A stretch of 64,000 nt of DNA from Paraburkholderia elongata. GTDB taxonomy: Bacteria; Pseudomonadota; Gammaproteobacteria; Burkholderiales; Burkholderiaceae. Numbering within the stretch: position 1 is the stretch's first letter; every line of letters begins with the position of its first letter. Location: assembly GCF_013177735.1 (NCBI RefSeq), contig NZ_WOEZ01000043.1, positions 1 through 64,000 on the forward strand. Reading direction: 5' to 3'. Under the pieces are notes generated by a model that made no database searches, had not been told where the DNA came from, and saw only the letters and a program-made list of their open reading frames with translations. Both the position numbers and the translations under genes were made by a program. Shown piece after piece: positions 25,381 through 33,754 of the stretch.

Positions 25381-27069
25381 TCAGGTCGTGATCCAGTGGC
25401 TCACGAAGACGACCACCACGCCGAGCACTAACGCCGCATACGGCAGAAAACCCGCGCGCCGCTGGCTGCTGGAGTCCGACAGATCCATATCGTCCAGCAT
25501 TGCGTCCGGGAAGCGGCCTTTGTCAGTCACGTAGTGGCGCCAGATGAACACCGGCACGATCAGCGCCGAGAAGACAATGCCCGAAATCAGCGTGCCCTTG
25601 CCCCATACATCCGCCCCCAGTCCCATTAGTGCGAGATTGACGAATGACAACACGGCGCCGGCGCCGAGTACCCATTTCGGCGCTTTGAAAGGGCGCTCCC
25701 AGGTTGACCGGTCGAGCCGATGGATCCACGCGGCATTGAGATTCAGGAAGTTGAAAATGATGTAGCCGACGTTGGACATCGCGAGTACGACGACGTAGTC
25801 GGACATCAGCAGGAGCACAAGATTGAATACGAGGTCGGTCCACATCGCGCGGGTCGGTGCGCCGTTGTGGTTGACGTGCGAAAGATATTTGGGCAGCCAG
25901 CCGTCGACGGAAGCCTGGTAGAGCGTGCGCGACGAGCCCGCCATCGAGGTCATGATGGCGAGCACGAGCGCGAACACTAGCATCGGCTTCAGAATGAATT
26001 CACCCCAGCTGCCGGCATGCACGATTTTCGCCATCGCTTCGGAAACACCCATGCAGCTGTAGATGCCAGGCGAAAGAATGCCGTCATAGACAGCGGGTTG
26101 CGTGACGTTGCCGGCGGCGTCCTTGACCTCGGGCGAGACGAGTTGGCCGAGACCGAGGGCGCCTTGGAACGCGAGTGGGACGAGCGTGAAGAACACGAGG
26201 CACAGGAGTCCGGAATAGACAATCGCTTTGACCGTATCGCGGCGCGGATCCTTGAATTCGCGTGTATAGCAGACCGCCGTTTCGAATCCGTAGGTGGACC
26301 AGGCTGCGATAAAGAGTCCGCCGGCCATCAGTTCGATACCGCTCAGATTCCACGTGCCGTCTATAACACGGCCGCCGGCGTCTTTTGCCAGCGGGTAGAG
26401 TGGGAACAGGTTGTGCATCGGCAGATCGCCCGTCAGCAGCGGATAGACGCCGACCAATAGGAGCGGTAGCAGCGCGGAGATCGCGAGAATCATCTGGAGC
26501 CGCGCGGCCTGGAGAATGCCGCGGTGCTGGATTGCGAAGGTTGTCAGCAGAATCGCGGCGCCGATCACGAAGGTGGCATTGACCCGCAGACTCAGGCCGC
26601 TCGACAACCAGCCCAGATCGGCCAGCGTGATTTGCCAGGTGTTGATCGCGGCAGTCGCCGGGAACAACATGTTCAGCACGTAGCCTGCGCCCAGACCCGA
26701 GCCGATTGCCAGCACCGGCGACCACGCGAACCAGTTACACCACACGGAGAGCGGAGCGAGCAGCTTGCTGTAGCGCACCCAGGCGACCGCGCCATACACC
26801 GATGCGCCGCCGGACTTGTGCGGAAACAGCCCGGCGATTTCGGCATAGGAAAAGGACTGGATGAAGCCGAAACAGATCGAAATCGCCCAGATGATCCACG
26901 ACGGCTTGCCGACGGTCGCCGCAATCGAGCCGATCGAGAACAGCACCAACGCCGGTACGCCGCTGGCTACCCAGAATGCGCCTGCCCAGCCGATCTTTCT
27001 CTGAAGTCCTGTTGCGTCTACTGGCGCGGCAAGATGAAGCTCCTGACCTGCATCGTTTACTGAACTCAC
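25381..27069 (-). CDS. APC-superfamily amino acid/amine permease
   Basis: This 562-residue membrane protein has about 12-14 hydrophobic segments and the APC signature around GGLFIAAWSTYGFETAVCYTRE and the early SGVPALVLFSIGSIAATVG segment. It differs clearly from the permease at 11188 (longer, with an extended GNVTQPAVYDGILSPGIYSC periplasmic loop). The GTG at 27069 is chosen as start because GGAG lies 10 bases upstream and precedes the hydrophobic region; an in-frame TTG at 27117 is less likely. It is a single minus-strand gene at the right edge of the island, convergent with the two-component operon. An amine or osmolyte precursor is a plausible substrate, inferred from context. Confidence 0.85.
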   Translation of the reverse strand: MSSVNDAGQELHLAAPVDATGLQRKIGWAGAFWVASGVPALVLFSIGSIAATVGKPSWIIWAISICFGFIQSFSYAEIAGLFPHKSGGASVYGAVAWVRYSKLLAPLSVWCNWFAWSPVLAIGSGLGAGYVLNMLFPATAAINTWQITLADLGWLSSGLSLRVNATFVIGAAILLTTFAIQHRGILQAARLQMILAISALLPLLLVGVYPLLTGDLPMHNLFPLYPLAKDAGGRVIDGTWNLSGIELMAGGLFIAAWSTYGFETAVCYTREFKDPRRDTVKAIVYSGLLCLVFFTLVPLAFQGALGLGQLVSPEVKDAAGNVTQPAVYDGILSPGIYSCMGVSEAMAKIVHAGSWGEFILKPMLVFALVLAIMTSMAGSSRTLYQASVDGWLPKYLSHVNHNGAPTRAMWTDLVFNLVLLLMSDYVVVLAMSNVGYIIFNFLNLNAAWIHRLDRSTWERPFKAPKWVLGAGAVLSFVNLALMGLGADVWGKGTLISGIVFSALIVPVFIWRHYVTDKGRFPDAMLDDMDLSDSSSQRRAGFLPYAALVLGVVVVFVSHWITT

Positions 27070-27458
27070 GTTCGGGTCTCCAAAGGTGTCATCACTCTGG
27101 CGACATTCACCGGCCAATATCGGTGGGGCAAGGGGCGCGAAGAGGTACTCCCTCGGAGGGATGCGTAAGGAATCCTTGAGGTAGGACCGGAGTTCGATGC
27201 ATCTAGTCCCGGCTGGCTTCCTGACGCCGAGACAGATGAATCCCCGCGAGCCTCGCGGAAGACCGCGCGCAATACCGATCTCGCTTTGTCGATTCGAGAC
27301 GCGTCGCGCAGTCCCGTACCGGTCTTGTATTCTGGACTGGAACAGACAACCGTCGGATATTCAAATTGGTGCTGCGAGGAAAACGCTAGTCAGCTGGCCG
27401 ATACGGTTCCCATGGCGTAGCATGTACGATCTGCACCCGCTACAGGATGTAGAGCGTG

Positions 27459-27775
27459 AGTGGGGATAAAGCATAAGTCTGCCGGTTTTCGCGATAAACC
27501 ATAAGGTGTATTTGGCAGCCAACTTATGCTTTATTTGTCAGGTGCTTGTCGAATAAAGCAAAAGCTGATGAAAATTAAATTAGAAGTTGAACGGCGAGAG
27601 GGGCGTGGTCGAAACAAACGAAGTCGGTAGTTAAAGCGAAATATAGATATTTTTCGCAGCGTTAAATCGGAACATGAAATTGCTCACGAAATGACGTAGG
27701 TTGTTGATTGTTAAGAGATTGTTGGGTGATAAAATCGGCTGATAAAGTGGAAGTTGAGCATTTTCTTGCAGTAAC
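27459..27775. repeat. Iteron-like 17-bp repeat array B (right copy of a direct repeat)
   Basis: This second AT-rich array has the same unit as array A. Plus-strand copies are at 27465-27481, 27493-27509, 27552-27568, a degenerate one at 27574-27590 and 27741-27757; an inverted copy is at 27520-27540. The inverted copy shares a 21-base perfect match with the first unit of array A (862-882), in opposite orientation. Order and spacing match array A: 87 bases (86 in A) from the first to the AATAAAGCAAAAGCTGA unit, 22 bases to the next unit, and 189 bases to the terminal GATAAAG...GTTGA unit. Both terminal units are followed by a similar GTAACGC segment. The two blocks are therefore diverged direct repeats bracketing 26 kb. 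Confidence 0.75.
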
Positions 27776-28361
27776 GCGTGCCTGTCAGACGCCGTGTGGA
27801 TAGTTAAGAGTAATGTGACTTGTCGGACGGCCCGCCGGTGCCCGATGCTCGGCTTCGAAAAGGCGCTCCAGCAAGCAGATTTCGGGACCGGCGCCACAAT
27901 TTGGCCGAAGTAGCGTCATGCGATCTTGTCAGAAAAGTGACGCCGTGCGGACGTTGCTCATCGACCGACTGTTACCGTCCAGAAGTGAGTGGCGCATCGT
28001 CGGCCTTATGTGAAGCTTTCCATAAGGCCGAACTTGAGTCGTTGTGCGCGCAACTGCCACTGCCCGCTCGTCGGCAAAAACACCCGTTCATTGACGTCGG
28101 CAGCAGACGTTCGCCACGGCCATCGACAAATGCCAGCGCAGGCTGCTATAGGGCGTGCTCACCATCGATGGATGGGACGATTTTTATTTTGCATGGACGC
28201 CCTGTGAGCAGGTATTGCCCTGATGGGGGATCGGAGTCACGGCAGTGCCATCGCACGTGTCCGGCACGCGCATGCTGCTTCCATCATGGAAACGGGACGC
28301 CTGTAACGGCCCGTTGCATACGTGAGTTAGCGCGCCCTGCGGCACATGCGAGTGAGTGTGC
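27776..28361. other. Gene-poor stretch between repeat array B and a secreted-protein gene
   Basis: About 590 bases without a convincing gene. A plus-strand frame of 185 codons (27820-28377) is rich in Arg, Cys and Ser, lacks a ribosome binding site and a family motif, and overlaps the 3' end of the next gene, so it is not called. No terminator, tRNA or insertion sequence end was recognised. Confidence 0.5.
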
Positions 28362-29627
28362 CTACTCCCATCCCTGATATCCGGCTGGCTGCGCCGAATT
28401 GCCGTAACCGGCGGGGTGCGGCCGCCGCAGTTCAGGCGGCGTGTACATCTCGTTATATGCCGGATAGGCAGGCGGGCGGCCCACTATGATGACCTGCTGC
28501 GCCGCCGCTTGAGTGGGCGGCCGAGGCACGTAGGCGGACTGCGGGTCAGCCGGTCGGTACCGAGCGGGCGGATAAGGAGCGGGCGCGTACTGGTTAGCCT
28601 GAACGGTTCGAGGCGGCGGCGCGTATTCCCGCCCGGCGTACCCACCCGACTCCTGAGACTCTGTTGACATCTGGTTATAGGGCGGCGGCGCCGCGTATTG
28701 CTGGGGCTGCTGATTCTGATATTGCCGAGGTTGCCGGTTGTGCGCTGCTTGAGTCGGTGGAGCCGCTTGAGTTCCTTGCTCCACGGCGTATTGCGGTTCC
28801 TCATCGGCCTGCCGATATTGCGGCACCGCCCGCTGAGCGTTCTGGAAATCGCGCCTCTGCGTCACCTGCGCGTCGTCATCATTGTCCGATTTTGCTTCCG
28901 GCAATGCCGTCACGGCTTGCGTCGGAATCAGTATCGGAGGCTCGGACTCGGTGGCAAACAGCTTCGGCGGCGTAGTCCGCGTAGAAACCTGCTTCAGAGG
29001 CACAGGTTGTACTTCAGCCCGCTTAGGCGGCGTAACCCGCACTGAAGCCTGCTTCAACGACGCGACCGGCGCAGAGGCCCACCTCGGCGGCACAGACGCG
29101 ACTTGCGCGGGGCCGTGCTTCAGCGGCACAGGCTCGGCCTGCACGACGACCTGCCTGGACGGCCTGGCTCGCGCAGCAGCATCCCGCTTCGACGATGTGA
29201 CCGGCGCGGGTATCTGCTTCGCCGGAGCGACCGGCGCGGATACTTGCCTCAGCGACGCGGCTTGCGCTACGACCCGCCTTGGGGGTGCCACCCGCTCGGC
29301 AACCGGCTTCGGCGATGCGGGCATGGCCGGCGCAGCAAGCTGCTTTTGCCGATGCTTCACCTCGTCGCCCAAGGTCGCATAGGATTTCGAGTCTTCCCTG
29401 GCGCGCGCGTTATAGCCGATGAAATACGCATAGCGCAGGTCTGCCAGGCGCGCCTGAATGTCGGCTTCGGCGGAGACGCGTTTTTCGCCGGGATCGAGAG
29501 ATGCGTCGACGGTCGAGTCTTCGAAGGCCGAGGCTTCAGCTTCAGCGGCACGGGCGGATTCGGGATGCAGCGCGCCCACAGAAGACATAAGCGCAGCGGC
29601 TACCGCGACGAGCATTTTTTTTTCCAT
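28362..29627 (-). CDS. Secreted low-complexity Pro/Ala/Gln-rich repeat protein
   Basis: This 421-residue protein starts with a typical Sec signal peptide (MEKKMLVAVAAALMSSVGAL, cleavage likely after the alanines near residue 28). A short structured part (about 50-95) contains LADLRYAYFIGYNARARED. Then comes a region (about 105-230) of degenerate 10-15-residue repeats in which Ala/Pro/Val, basic residues and Gln alternate, as in LRQVSAPVAPAKQIPAPV and LKQVSTRTTPPKL. The tail is rich in Tyr, Gln and Pro (YQNQQPQQYAAPPPYNQ). No domain is recognised. The composition suggests a cell-envelope or surface-associated, largely disordered protein. The start codon directly follows a run of eight or nine T, a possible slippage site. 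Function unknown. Confidence 0.7.
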   Translation of the reverse strand: MEKKMLVAVAAALMSSVGALHPESARAAEAEASAFEDSTVDASLDPGEKRVSAEADIQARLADLRYAYFIGYNARAREDSKSYATLGDEVKHRQKQLAAPAMPASPKPVAERVAPPRRVVAQAASLRQVSAPVAPAKQIPAPVTSSKRDAAARARPSRQVVVQAEPVPLKHGPAQVASVPPRWASAPVASLKQASVRVTPPKRAEVQPVPLKQVSTRTTPPKLFATESEPPILIPTQAVTALPEAKSDNDDDAQVTQRRDFQNAQRAVPQYRQADEEPQYAVEQGTQAAPPTQAAHNRQPRQYQNQQPQQYAAPPPYNQMSTESQESGGYAGREYAPPPRTVQANQYAPAPYPPARYRPADPQSAYVPRPPTQAAAQQVIIVGRPPAYPAYNEMYTPPELRRPHPAGYGNSAQPAGYQGWE

Positions 29628-29780
29628 ACTTTCACCTCGGAATTCCGTGCGACAGACCGCGTGGGATTCTCCAATCTCCGGACCGGACTTCCAGCCGCGC
29701 TTCCGGGATATCGGCTCTTTCTAGCACGTCCTTAAGGCCCCAGGATAGTGTTTCGGGGTATAACCCAGGCGAATGACTAT

Positions 29781-30227
29781 ATGCCGAACAACCATAGCAA
29801 TACCGACGTTGTCGGTCCGGAAATTCTTGCCTGCTCCGGCGGCCATGGCACGCATCAGTTCGCGCCACCGTCGGTGGAAAAGTTCGGCCTCGAGAACGCC
29901 CGCAAGGCGTTCGCCAAAGCATCGAAAATCTCACACCCCGTGACAACGCTCGCAGCGGGCAACCTGTTCATGCTCGAAACCGACGAGCATGTCATCGTCG
30001 ACAGCGGCGGTGAGGAGTGTATTTCCGCCGGCAACATCTGGCGTGTGAATCGACTCGATCGCAGGCACGATCCGGTCATGGTCGATCCCGGCCCTTCGAA
30101 GTCTGAGCTGCGGAAGAAATTCGCCCCGTTCGGCGGCGAAGGGGTAAGCGCGCCATTGGCAATTGCACGACCATGCGGCGATCGGTTAGGGTGGGGACTT
30201 TACAACCACAACAGGGATCGGCAATGA
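29781..30227 (+). CDS. Hypothetical protein, weak support
   Basis: A 148-codon frame from the ATG at 29781 (an earlier in-frame ATG is at 29748) overlaps the HU start by four bases. The middle ([29 protein letters not shown]) looks like structured protein, but no family is recognised and no good ribosome binding site precedes the start. Frames on the other strand overlap it. It may be a short orphan gene, a decayed gene, or a chance frame. Confidence 0.3.
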   Translation: MPNNHSNTDVVGPEILACSGGHGTHQFAPPSVEKFGLENARKAFAKASKISHPVTTLAAGNLFMLETDEHVIVDSGGEECISAGNIWRVNRLDRRHDPVMVDPGPSKSELRKKFAPFGGEGVSAPLAIARPCGDRLGWGLYNHNRDRQ

Positions 30228-30502
30228 ACAAACAGGAACTGGTGGATGCGGTCGCTGCGTCGACCGGCGCAAGCAAGGCGGCAACTGGCGAGGCGATCGA
30301 TGCCTTCATTGGCGCGGTCACGGCTGCCGTCAGGAAGGGCGACACCGTCCAGCTTATCGGCTTCGGGTCGTTCTCGACTGGGGCCCGCGCGGCGCGGGTC
30401 GGCCGCAATCCGGCGACCGGTGCAGAAATCCAGATCCCCGCGGCGAAGACGGTCAAGTTCACGGCGGGTAAGGCATTCAAGGACGCCGTGAACGGGCACT
30501 GA
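30224..30502 (+). CDS. HU-family DNA-binding protein
   Basis: This 92-residue protein is a standard-length HU/IHF-family histone-like protein: N-terminal [13 protein letters not shown] helix pair, [19 protein letters not shown] dimer core and the [20 protein letters not shown] beta-arm signature ending in AGKAFKDAV. It bends and compacts DNA as a dimer and is closer to HU-beta (HupB) than to IHF. The ATG at 30224 is preceded by a weak purine-rich site (ACAGGGA). It is a single gene; a stem-loop about 120 bases downstream may end its transcript. Secondary HU genes are common in accessory DNA of this group. Confidence 0.93.
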   Translation: MNKQELVDAVAASTGASKAATGEAIDAFIGAVTAAVRKGDTVQLIGFGSFSTGARAARVGRNPATGAEIQIPAAKTVKFTAGKAFKDAVNGH

Positions 30503-30620
30503 CAAGGAGCGGCAATCGCCGGCTGCAGACATTCCGGTGTCGAGATTTGCGGAAACGTCGCCGCCAGGGTTTGGTGCACCGTGGGCTGTGCCGCTCTGGC
30601 GGACACCTGGAGCGGCCCCA

Positions 30621-30645
30621 GCCGACCTGGTAGCATCAGGTCGGC
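30621..30645. terminator. Stem-loop downstream of the HU gene
   Basis: GCCGACCTG paired with CAGGTCGGC forms a 9-bp perfect stem with a 7-base loop about 120 bases after the HU stop codon. No T tract follows, so termination is only suggested by position. Confidence 0.4.
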
Positions 30646-30700
30646 GACGCGGTAGGTTTGCGGCGACTGTGCAACTTACTGGATATCTATAGATAGAGAT

Positions 30701-31117
30701 ATGGAAAAGAAACGATCGCGGATTTGCCGGGAAGCGTTGTGCCCGCCGATCGGGGCGCTGCTGCGGTATCGGGCGCGCATCGTGCGTGTCATCACCGAAG
30801 CGCGCGGACAACGGGCGATGATTGAATCGCTCGACACCACGGCCGCACCTTTGTCAGCACCCCACGTTGCCAAATGGCGCCACCTCCTTCGCTACAGACT
30901 CGACGAAACCTTCGATGCCCCATTTCGTAGCGTGATAGATGCTGAAGTTCGGGTAGGCGATCTGTCCGCCTTCGGACGAGACCTGGACGATCCGGCCGCC
31001 ACCCTGGCGGCGCAGGTGGGGCAGCGCGGCACGGATGACCTGAATCGAACCGGTGGGATTGGTGGCTATCTGCCGGTCGATTTGTTCATCGGTCACTTCC
31101 TCGGCCGCGCCAAATAA
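30701..31117 (+). CDS. Hypothetical protein, possibly only its first half real
   Basis: The frame begins with an ATG after a weak purine-rich stretch. Its first 60 or so residues look protein-like (PPIGALLRYRARIVRVITEA, then RGQRAMIESLD). The remainder runs antisense to a short-chain dehydrogenase remnant on the minus strand and has no independent support. It may be a small gene whose 3' end was lost when the remnant was joined here. No family is recognised. Confidence 0.3.
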   Translation: MEKKRSRICREALCPPIGALLRYRARIVRVITEARGQRAMIESLDTTAAPLSAPHVAKWRHLLRYRLDETFDAPFRSVIDAEVRVGDLSAFGRDLDDPAATLAAQVGQRGTDDLNRTGGIGGYLPVDLFIGHFLGRAK

Positions 31118-31250
31118 TCCGTAGCCCGCGTTGTTCACGACGACGTCGATAGGGCCCATCGTTTCAAATGCGTCAGCGGTACCCGTCCGAACTGCGCGCG
31201 TGTCGGTGACATCGAATGTCAGCACATGCAACCTGTCGTCGTAGCGTTTT
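30854..31250 (-). pseudogene. Short-chain dehydrogenase remnant, truncated at both ends
   Basis: The readable part holds the middle of a classical SDR: the LHVLTFDVTD segment, the DVVVNNAGYGLFG motif, the catalytic Ser region (GGRIVQVSSEGG) and YHATKWGIEGF with the YxxxK pair, ending at EVAPFG. The N-terminal cofactor motif (TGxxxGIG, about 50 residues) and the C-terminal 100 or so residues are absent, and the reading goes out of frame at both ends. It should be non-functional. It lies beside a LysR gene that may once have controlled it. Confidence 0.75.
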
Positions 31251-31304
31251 TTAGATCATCGAGCCCCCTCGCGCCGCAGCGTCGCGACTACCTGATCGCC
31301 GCGT

Positions 31305-32222
31305 TCAACTTTCCTTGTCGAACATCGGCATCCGCCTCAGGATCCATTCGAGCAGTTCCTGCGCGCCGGCCGCAAGCGGCCGCCCGGATTTAACGAGCAA
31401 TCGTGCTTTCGTGCCCTGAAACAGAGGGTGCGCGATCGGCACGATACACAGGTCGCCGGCAGCGATCTCGCGATATGCGGCGAATTCGCCAATCAGCGTC
31501 ACGAAATGCCCGGCTGAAACGAAGCGCTTCAGCGCGGCCAGCGAATTCGTGGTCAATGTCGGGCTGATTTTGATGTTCTCGGCGAATTCCAGCATCTTGA
31601 CGACATGGCCGATGCCGAACGTCGCAGGCATCAGTGCGAGCGGCCAGGCGAGCAGATCGTCGACATTCGCCGGGCCGCCGCGTGTCGCCAGCGGATGATC
31701 GCGGCGAACGAGCAGCACAACGGGTTGTGCCGAACTCGCACGATATTCGATACGCGGATGCGGCGGCGGGTTGTACGCGAGCCCAATATGCGCGCGGCTT
31801 TCCGCGACTTCATTCAATACATCGTCGACGGGCAGCATCTCCACGCCGACGTCCAGCTTCGGATACTGCGTGCAGAATTGCGCGAGCACGTCGTCGACCA
31901 GCGTGTCGACATAGCCTTCGCTGATGGCCAGCTGAATATGTCCTTGCTGAAGGCCTTTCAGTGCATGTAGCTGGTCTTCGAGCTTTTCCTGTTGCGACCG
32001 ATACCCGCGCCAGAACTCCAGCAGATGCGCCGCCGCCTCGGTCGGCTTGACGCCGCGCGCCTCGCGCTCGAAGAGCGTCGCGCCCAGCTCGTCTTCCAGC
32101 AGCTTGATCTGCCGCGTGATCACGGACGGCGACGTGTTGATGTTGTCCGCGGCGCCGCGAATTGTGCCGTGAACCAGCACTTCGTGGAAATAGCGCAGCC
32201 GTGTCTGGTTAATTTCGCGCAT
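31305..32222 (-). CDS. LysR-family transcriptional regulator
   Basis: This 305-residue regulator has the LysR helix-turn-helix near the N-terminus ([20 protein letters not shown], then [19 protein letters not shown]) and a type-2 periplasmic-binding effector domain. The ATG at 32222 is chosen: GGAG lies about 8 bases upstream. An alternative ATG at 32252 falls inside a palindromic operator-like site and lacks a ribosome binding site. It is divergent from the MFS-M81 peptidase-hydrolase operon and likely controls it through the palindrome at 32244-32260. Confidence 0.88.
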   Translation of the reverse strand: MREINQTRLRYFHEVLVHGTIRGAADNINTSPSVITRQIKLLEDELGATLFEREARGVKPTEAAAHLLEFWRGYRSQQEKLEDQLHALKGLQQGHIQLAISEGYVDTLVDDVLAQFCTQYPKLDVGVEMLPVDDVLNEVAESRAHIGLAYNPPPHPRIEYRASSAQPVVLLVRRDHPLATRGGPANVDDLLAWPLALMPATFGIGHVVKMLEFAENIKISPTLTTNSLAALKRFVSAGHFVTLIGEFAAYREIAAGDLCIVPIAHPLFQGTKARLLVKSGRPLAAGAQELLEWILRRMPMFDKES

Positions 32223-32243
32223 TGAAAGGCTCCGATTCCTTGT

Positions 32244-32281
32244 GTTGCTCATAGAGCAACGATACGTGAACATAGTTGCTC
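32244..32281. promoter_or_regulatory. LysR-type operator: palindrome plus repeated half-site
   Basis: GTTGCTC-ATA-GAGCAAC (32244-32260) is a 17-bp perfect palindrome in the gap between the divergent LysR and MFS genes. The half-site GTTGCTC recurs at 32275-32281, starting 31 bases (about three helical turns) after the first. This recognition-plus-activation-site layout is typical of LysR regulators. Confidence 0.6.
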
Positions 32282-32357
32282 TTGCTAGCAGATCTGTTCC
32301 GCGACACGATACTCCTACCCGACGAGCCGGGCGAACACAGGGAAAACGGAGACACAC

Positions 32358-33641
32358 ATGTCAGCGATTCAGACCTTGGGAGCCGAAGATGCCGTTTCGT
32401 CTCTCTATAGCAAGCTCAACTGGCGGCTTTTGCCGTTTCTCGTCACCTGCTACATGTTCGCGTATCTCGACCGCGTGAACGTCGGGTTTGCCAAACTTCA
32501 GATGCAAAGCGAACTCGGATTCTCCGATGCCGCTTACGGCGTCGGCGCGGGCATCTTCTTTCTGGGCTACGTGCTGTTCGAGATTCCGAGCAACCTGATG
32601 CTGCCGAAAGTCGGCGCACGCAAGACCTTCAGCCGCATTCTCGTGTTGTGGGGCATTACGTCGGCGTGCATGCTGTTCGTGCGCAACGTGCCGATGTTCT
32701 ACGCGATGCGTTTCCTGCTCGGCGTATTCGAAGCCGGCTTCGCGCCTGGCATGATCTATTACCTGTCGCGCTGGTACGGCCCCGCGCGCATGGCACGCGC
32801 GATTGCCGTCGTGTTCGTCGCTGGGCCAATTGGCGGCATTGTCGGTGGGCCGTTGTCGGCGTGGCTGATGACGAGGTTCTCGGGTGTCCGCGGATTGGCT
32901 GGCTGGCAGTGGATGTTCCTTGTCGAAGGCTTGCCGTGCATCGTGCTCGGCGTGCTGACGCTGTTCGTGTTGTCGAACCGTCCGTCCGAAGCGAAGTGGC
33001 TTTCCGCCGACGAGCAACGTCTTCTCGAAAGCGAGGTCGGTACTCCCACCACGCACGACCATTCGTTTCGCGCCGTGGCGAAGAACCCGCGCATCTACGT
33101 TCTCGCGCTTGCTTACTTCTGCATCATCTTCCCGATCTATGCGATCAGCTTCTGGCTGCCGACGTTGCTGAGAGATCAGGGTGTGGCGGACACGACGCGG
33201 CTCGGCTGGTACGTCGCGATTCCTTATGTTGCGGCCGCGTTCAGCATGTACTTCGTCGGTCGCCGTTCGGACCGTCTCGGCGAACGGCGCCATCACAGCG
33301 CGGTGCCCGCGTTCGTCGGCGCGCTGCTTCTCGCGTCGACCATTTTCACCGACGGCAATCTCTTCCTGACGCTCGCTGCGCTGACGCTTGCGACGGCAAT
33401 GATGTGGATGGCTTACACGGTTTTCTGGGCCATTCCGTCCGAGTACATCAAAGGGCCGGCTGCGGCGGGCGGCATTGCGCTCATCAACACGATCGGATTG
33501 TCCGGTGGTTTCTGGGGACCGGCCGTCATCGGCTGGACCAAGGCCGCCACGGGCAACATGCACGCAGGTTTGCTCGTCATGGCAGGTATGGCTGCGATTG
33601 CATCGGTTGTTCTTATCACGAGCAAGCGCGGCATCCATTAA
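32358..33641 (+). CDS. MFS transporter, anion:cation symporter (ACS) type
   Basis: This 427-residue permease has 12 predicted membrane helices and ACS-family features: [23 protein letters not shown] in helix 1, [20 protein letters not shown] between helices 2 and 3, [19 protein letters not shown] in helix 4, and [18 protein letters not shown] in the second half. Members import organic anions such as tartrate, phthalate or hexuronates. It heads an operon with an M81-family peptidase and a secreted hydrolase, and is divergent from a LysR gene. The substrate is not evident. Confidence 0.9.
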   Translation: MSAIQTLGAEDAVSSLYSKLNWRLLPFLVTCYMFAYLDRVNVGFAKLQMQSELGFSDAAYGVGAGIFFLGYVLFEIPSNLMLPKVGARKTFSRILVLWGITSACMLFVRNVPMFYAMRFLLGVFEAGFAPGMIYYLSRWYGPARMARAIAVVFVAGPIGGIVGGPLSAWLMTRFSGVRGLAGWQWMFLVEGLPCIVLGVLTLFVLSNRPSEAKWLSADEQRLLESEVGTPTTHDHSFRAVAKNPRIYVLALAYFCIIFPIYAISFWLPTLLRDQGVADTTRLGWYVAIPYVAAAFSMYFVGRRSDRLGERRHHSAVPAFVGALLLASTIFTDGNLFLTLAALTLATAMMWMAYTVFWAIPSEYIKGPAAAGGIALINTIGLSGGFWGPAVIGWTKAATGNMHAGLLVMAGMAAIASVVLITSKRGIH

Positions 33642-33754
33642 CGATTCAACGGTGCTGCCATGCAGCGCCTGACGGCTGAGTGTTTCCCCAGGCAACGAGT
33701 CATAGCTTTGGAAAGGCGACGTCCTTTCCATATCGAACAAAAGGATGAACGGCA

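Noticed and set aside
861..27775. Composite transposon interpretation of the repeat-bracketed island
   Set aside because: Neither block contains a transposase frame or terminal inverted repeats, and the copies have diverged too much for recent IS copies.
27820..28377. Plus-strand frame of 185 codons after repeat array B
   Set aside because: Arg/Cys/Ser-rich, no motif, no ribosome binding site, and overlaps the secreted-protein gene.
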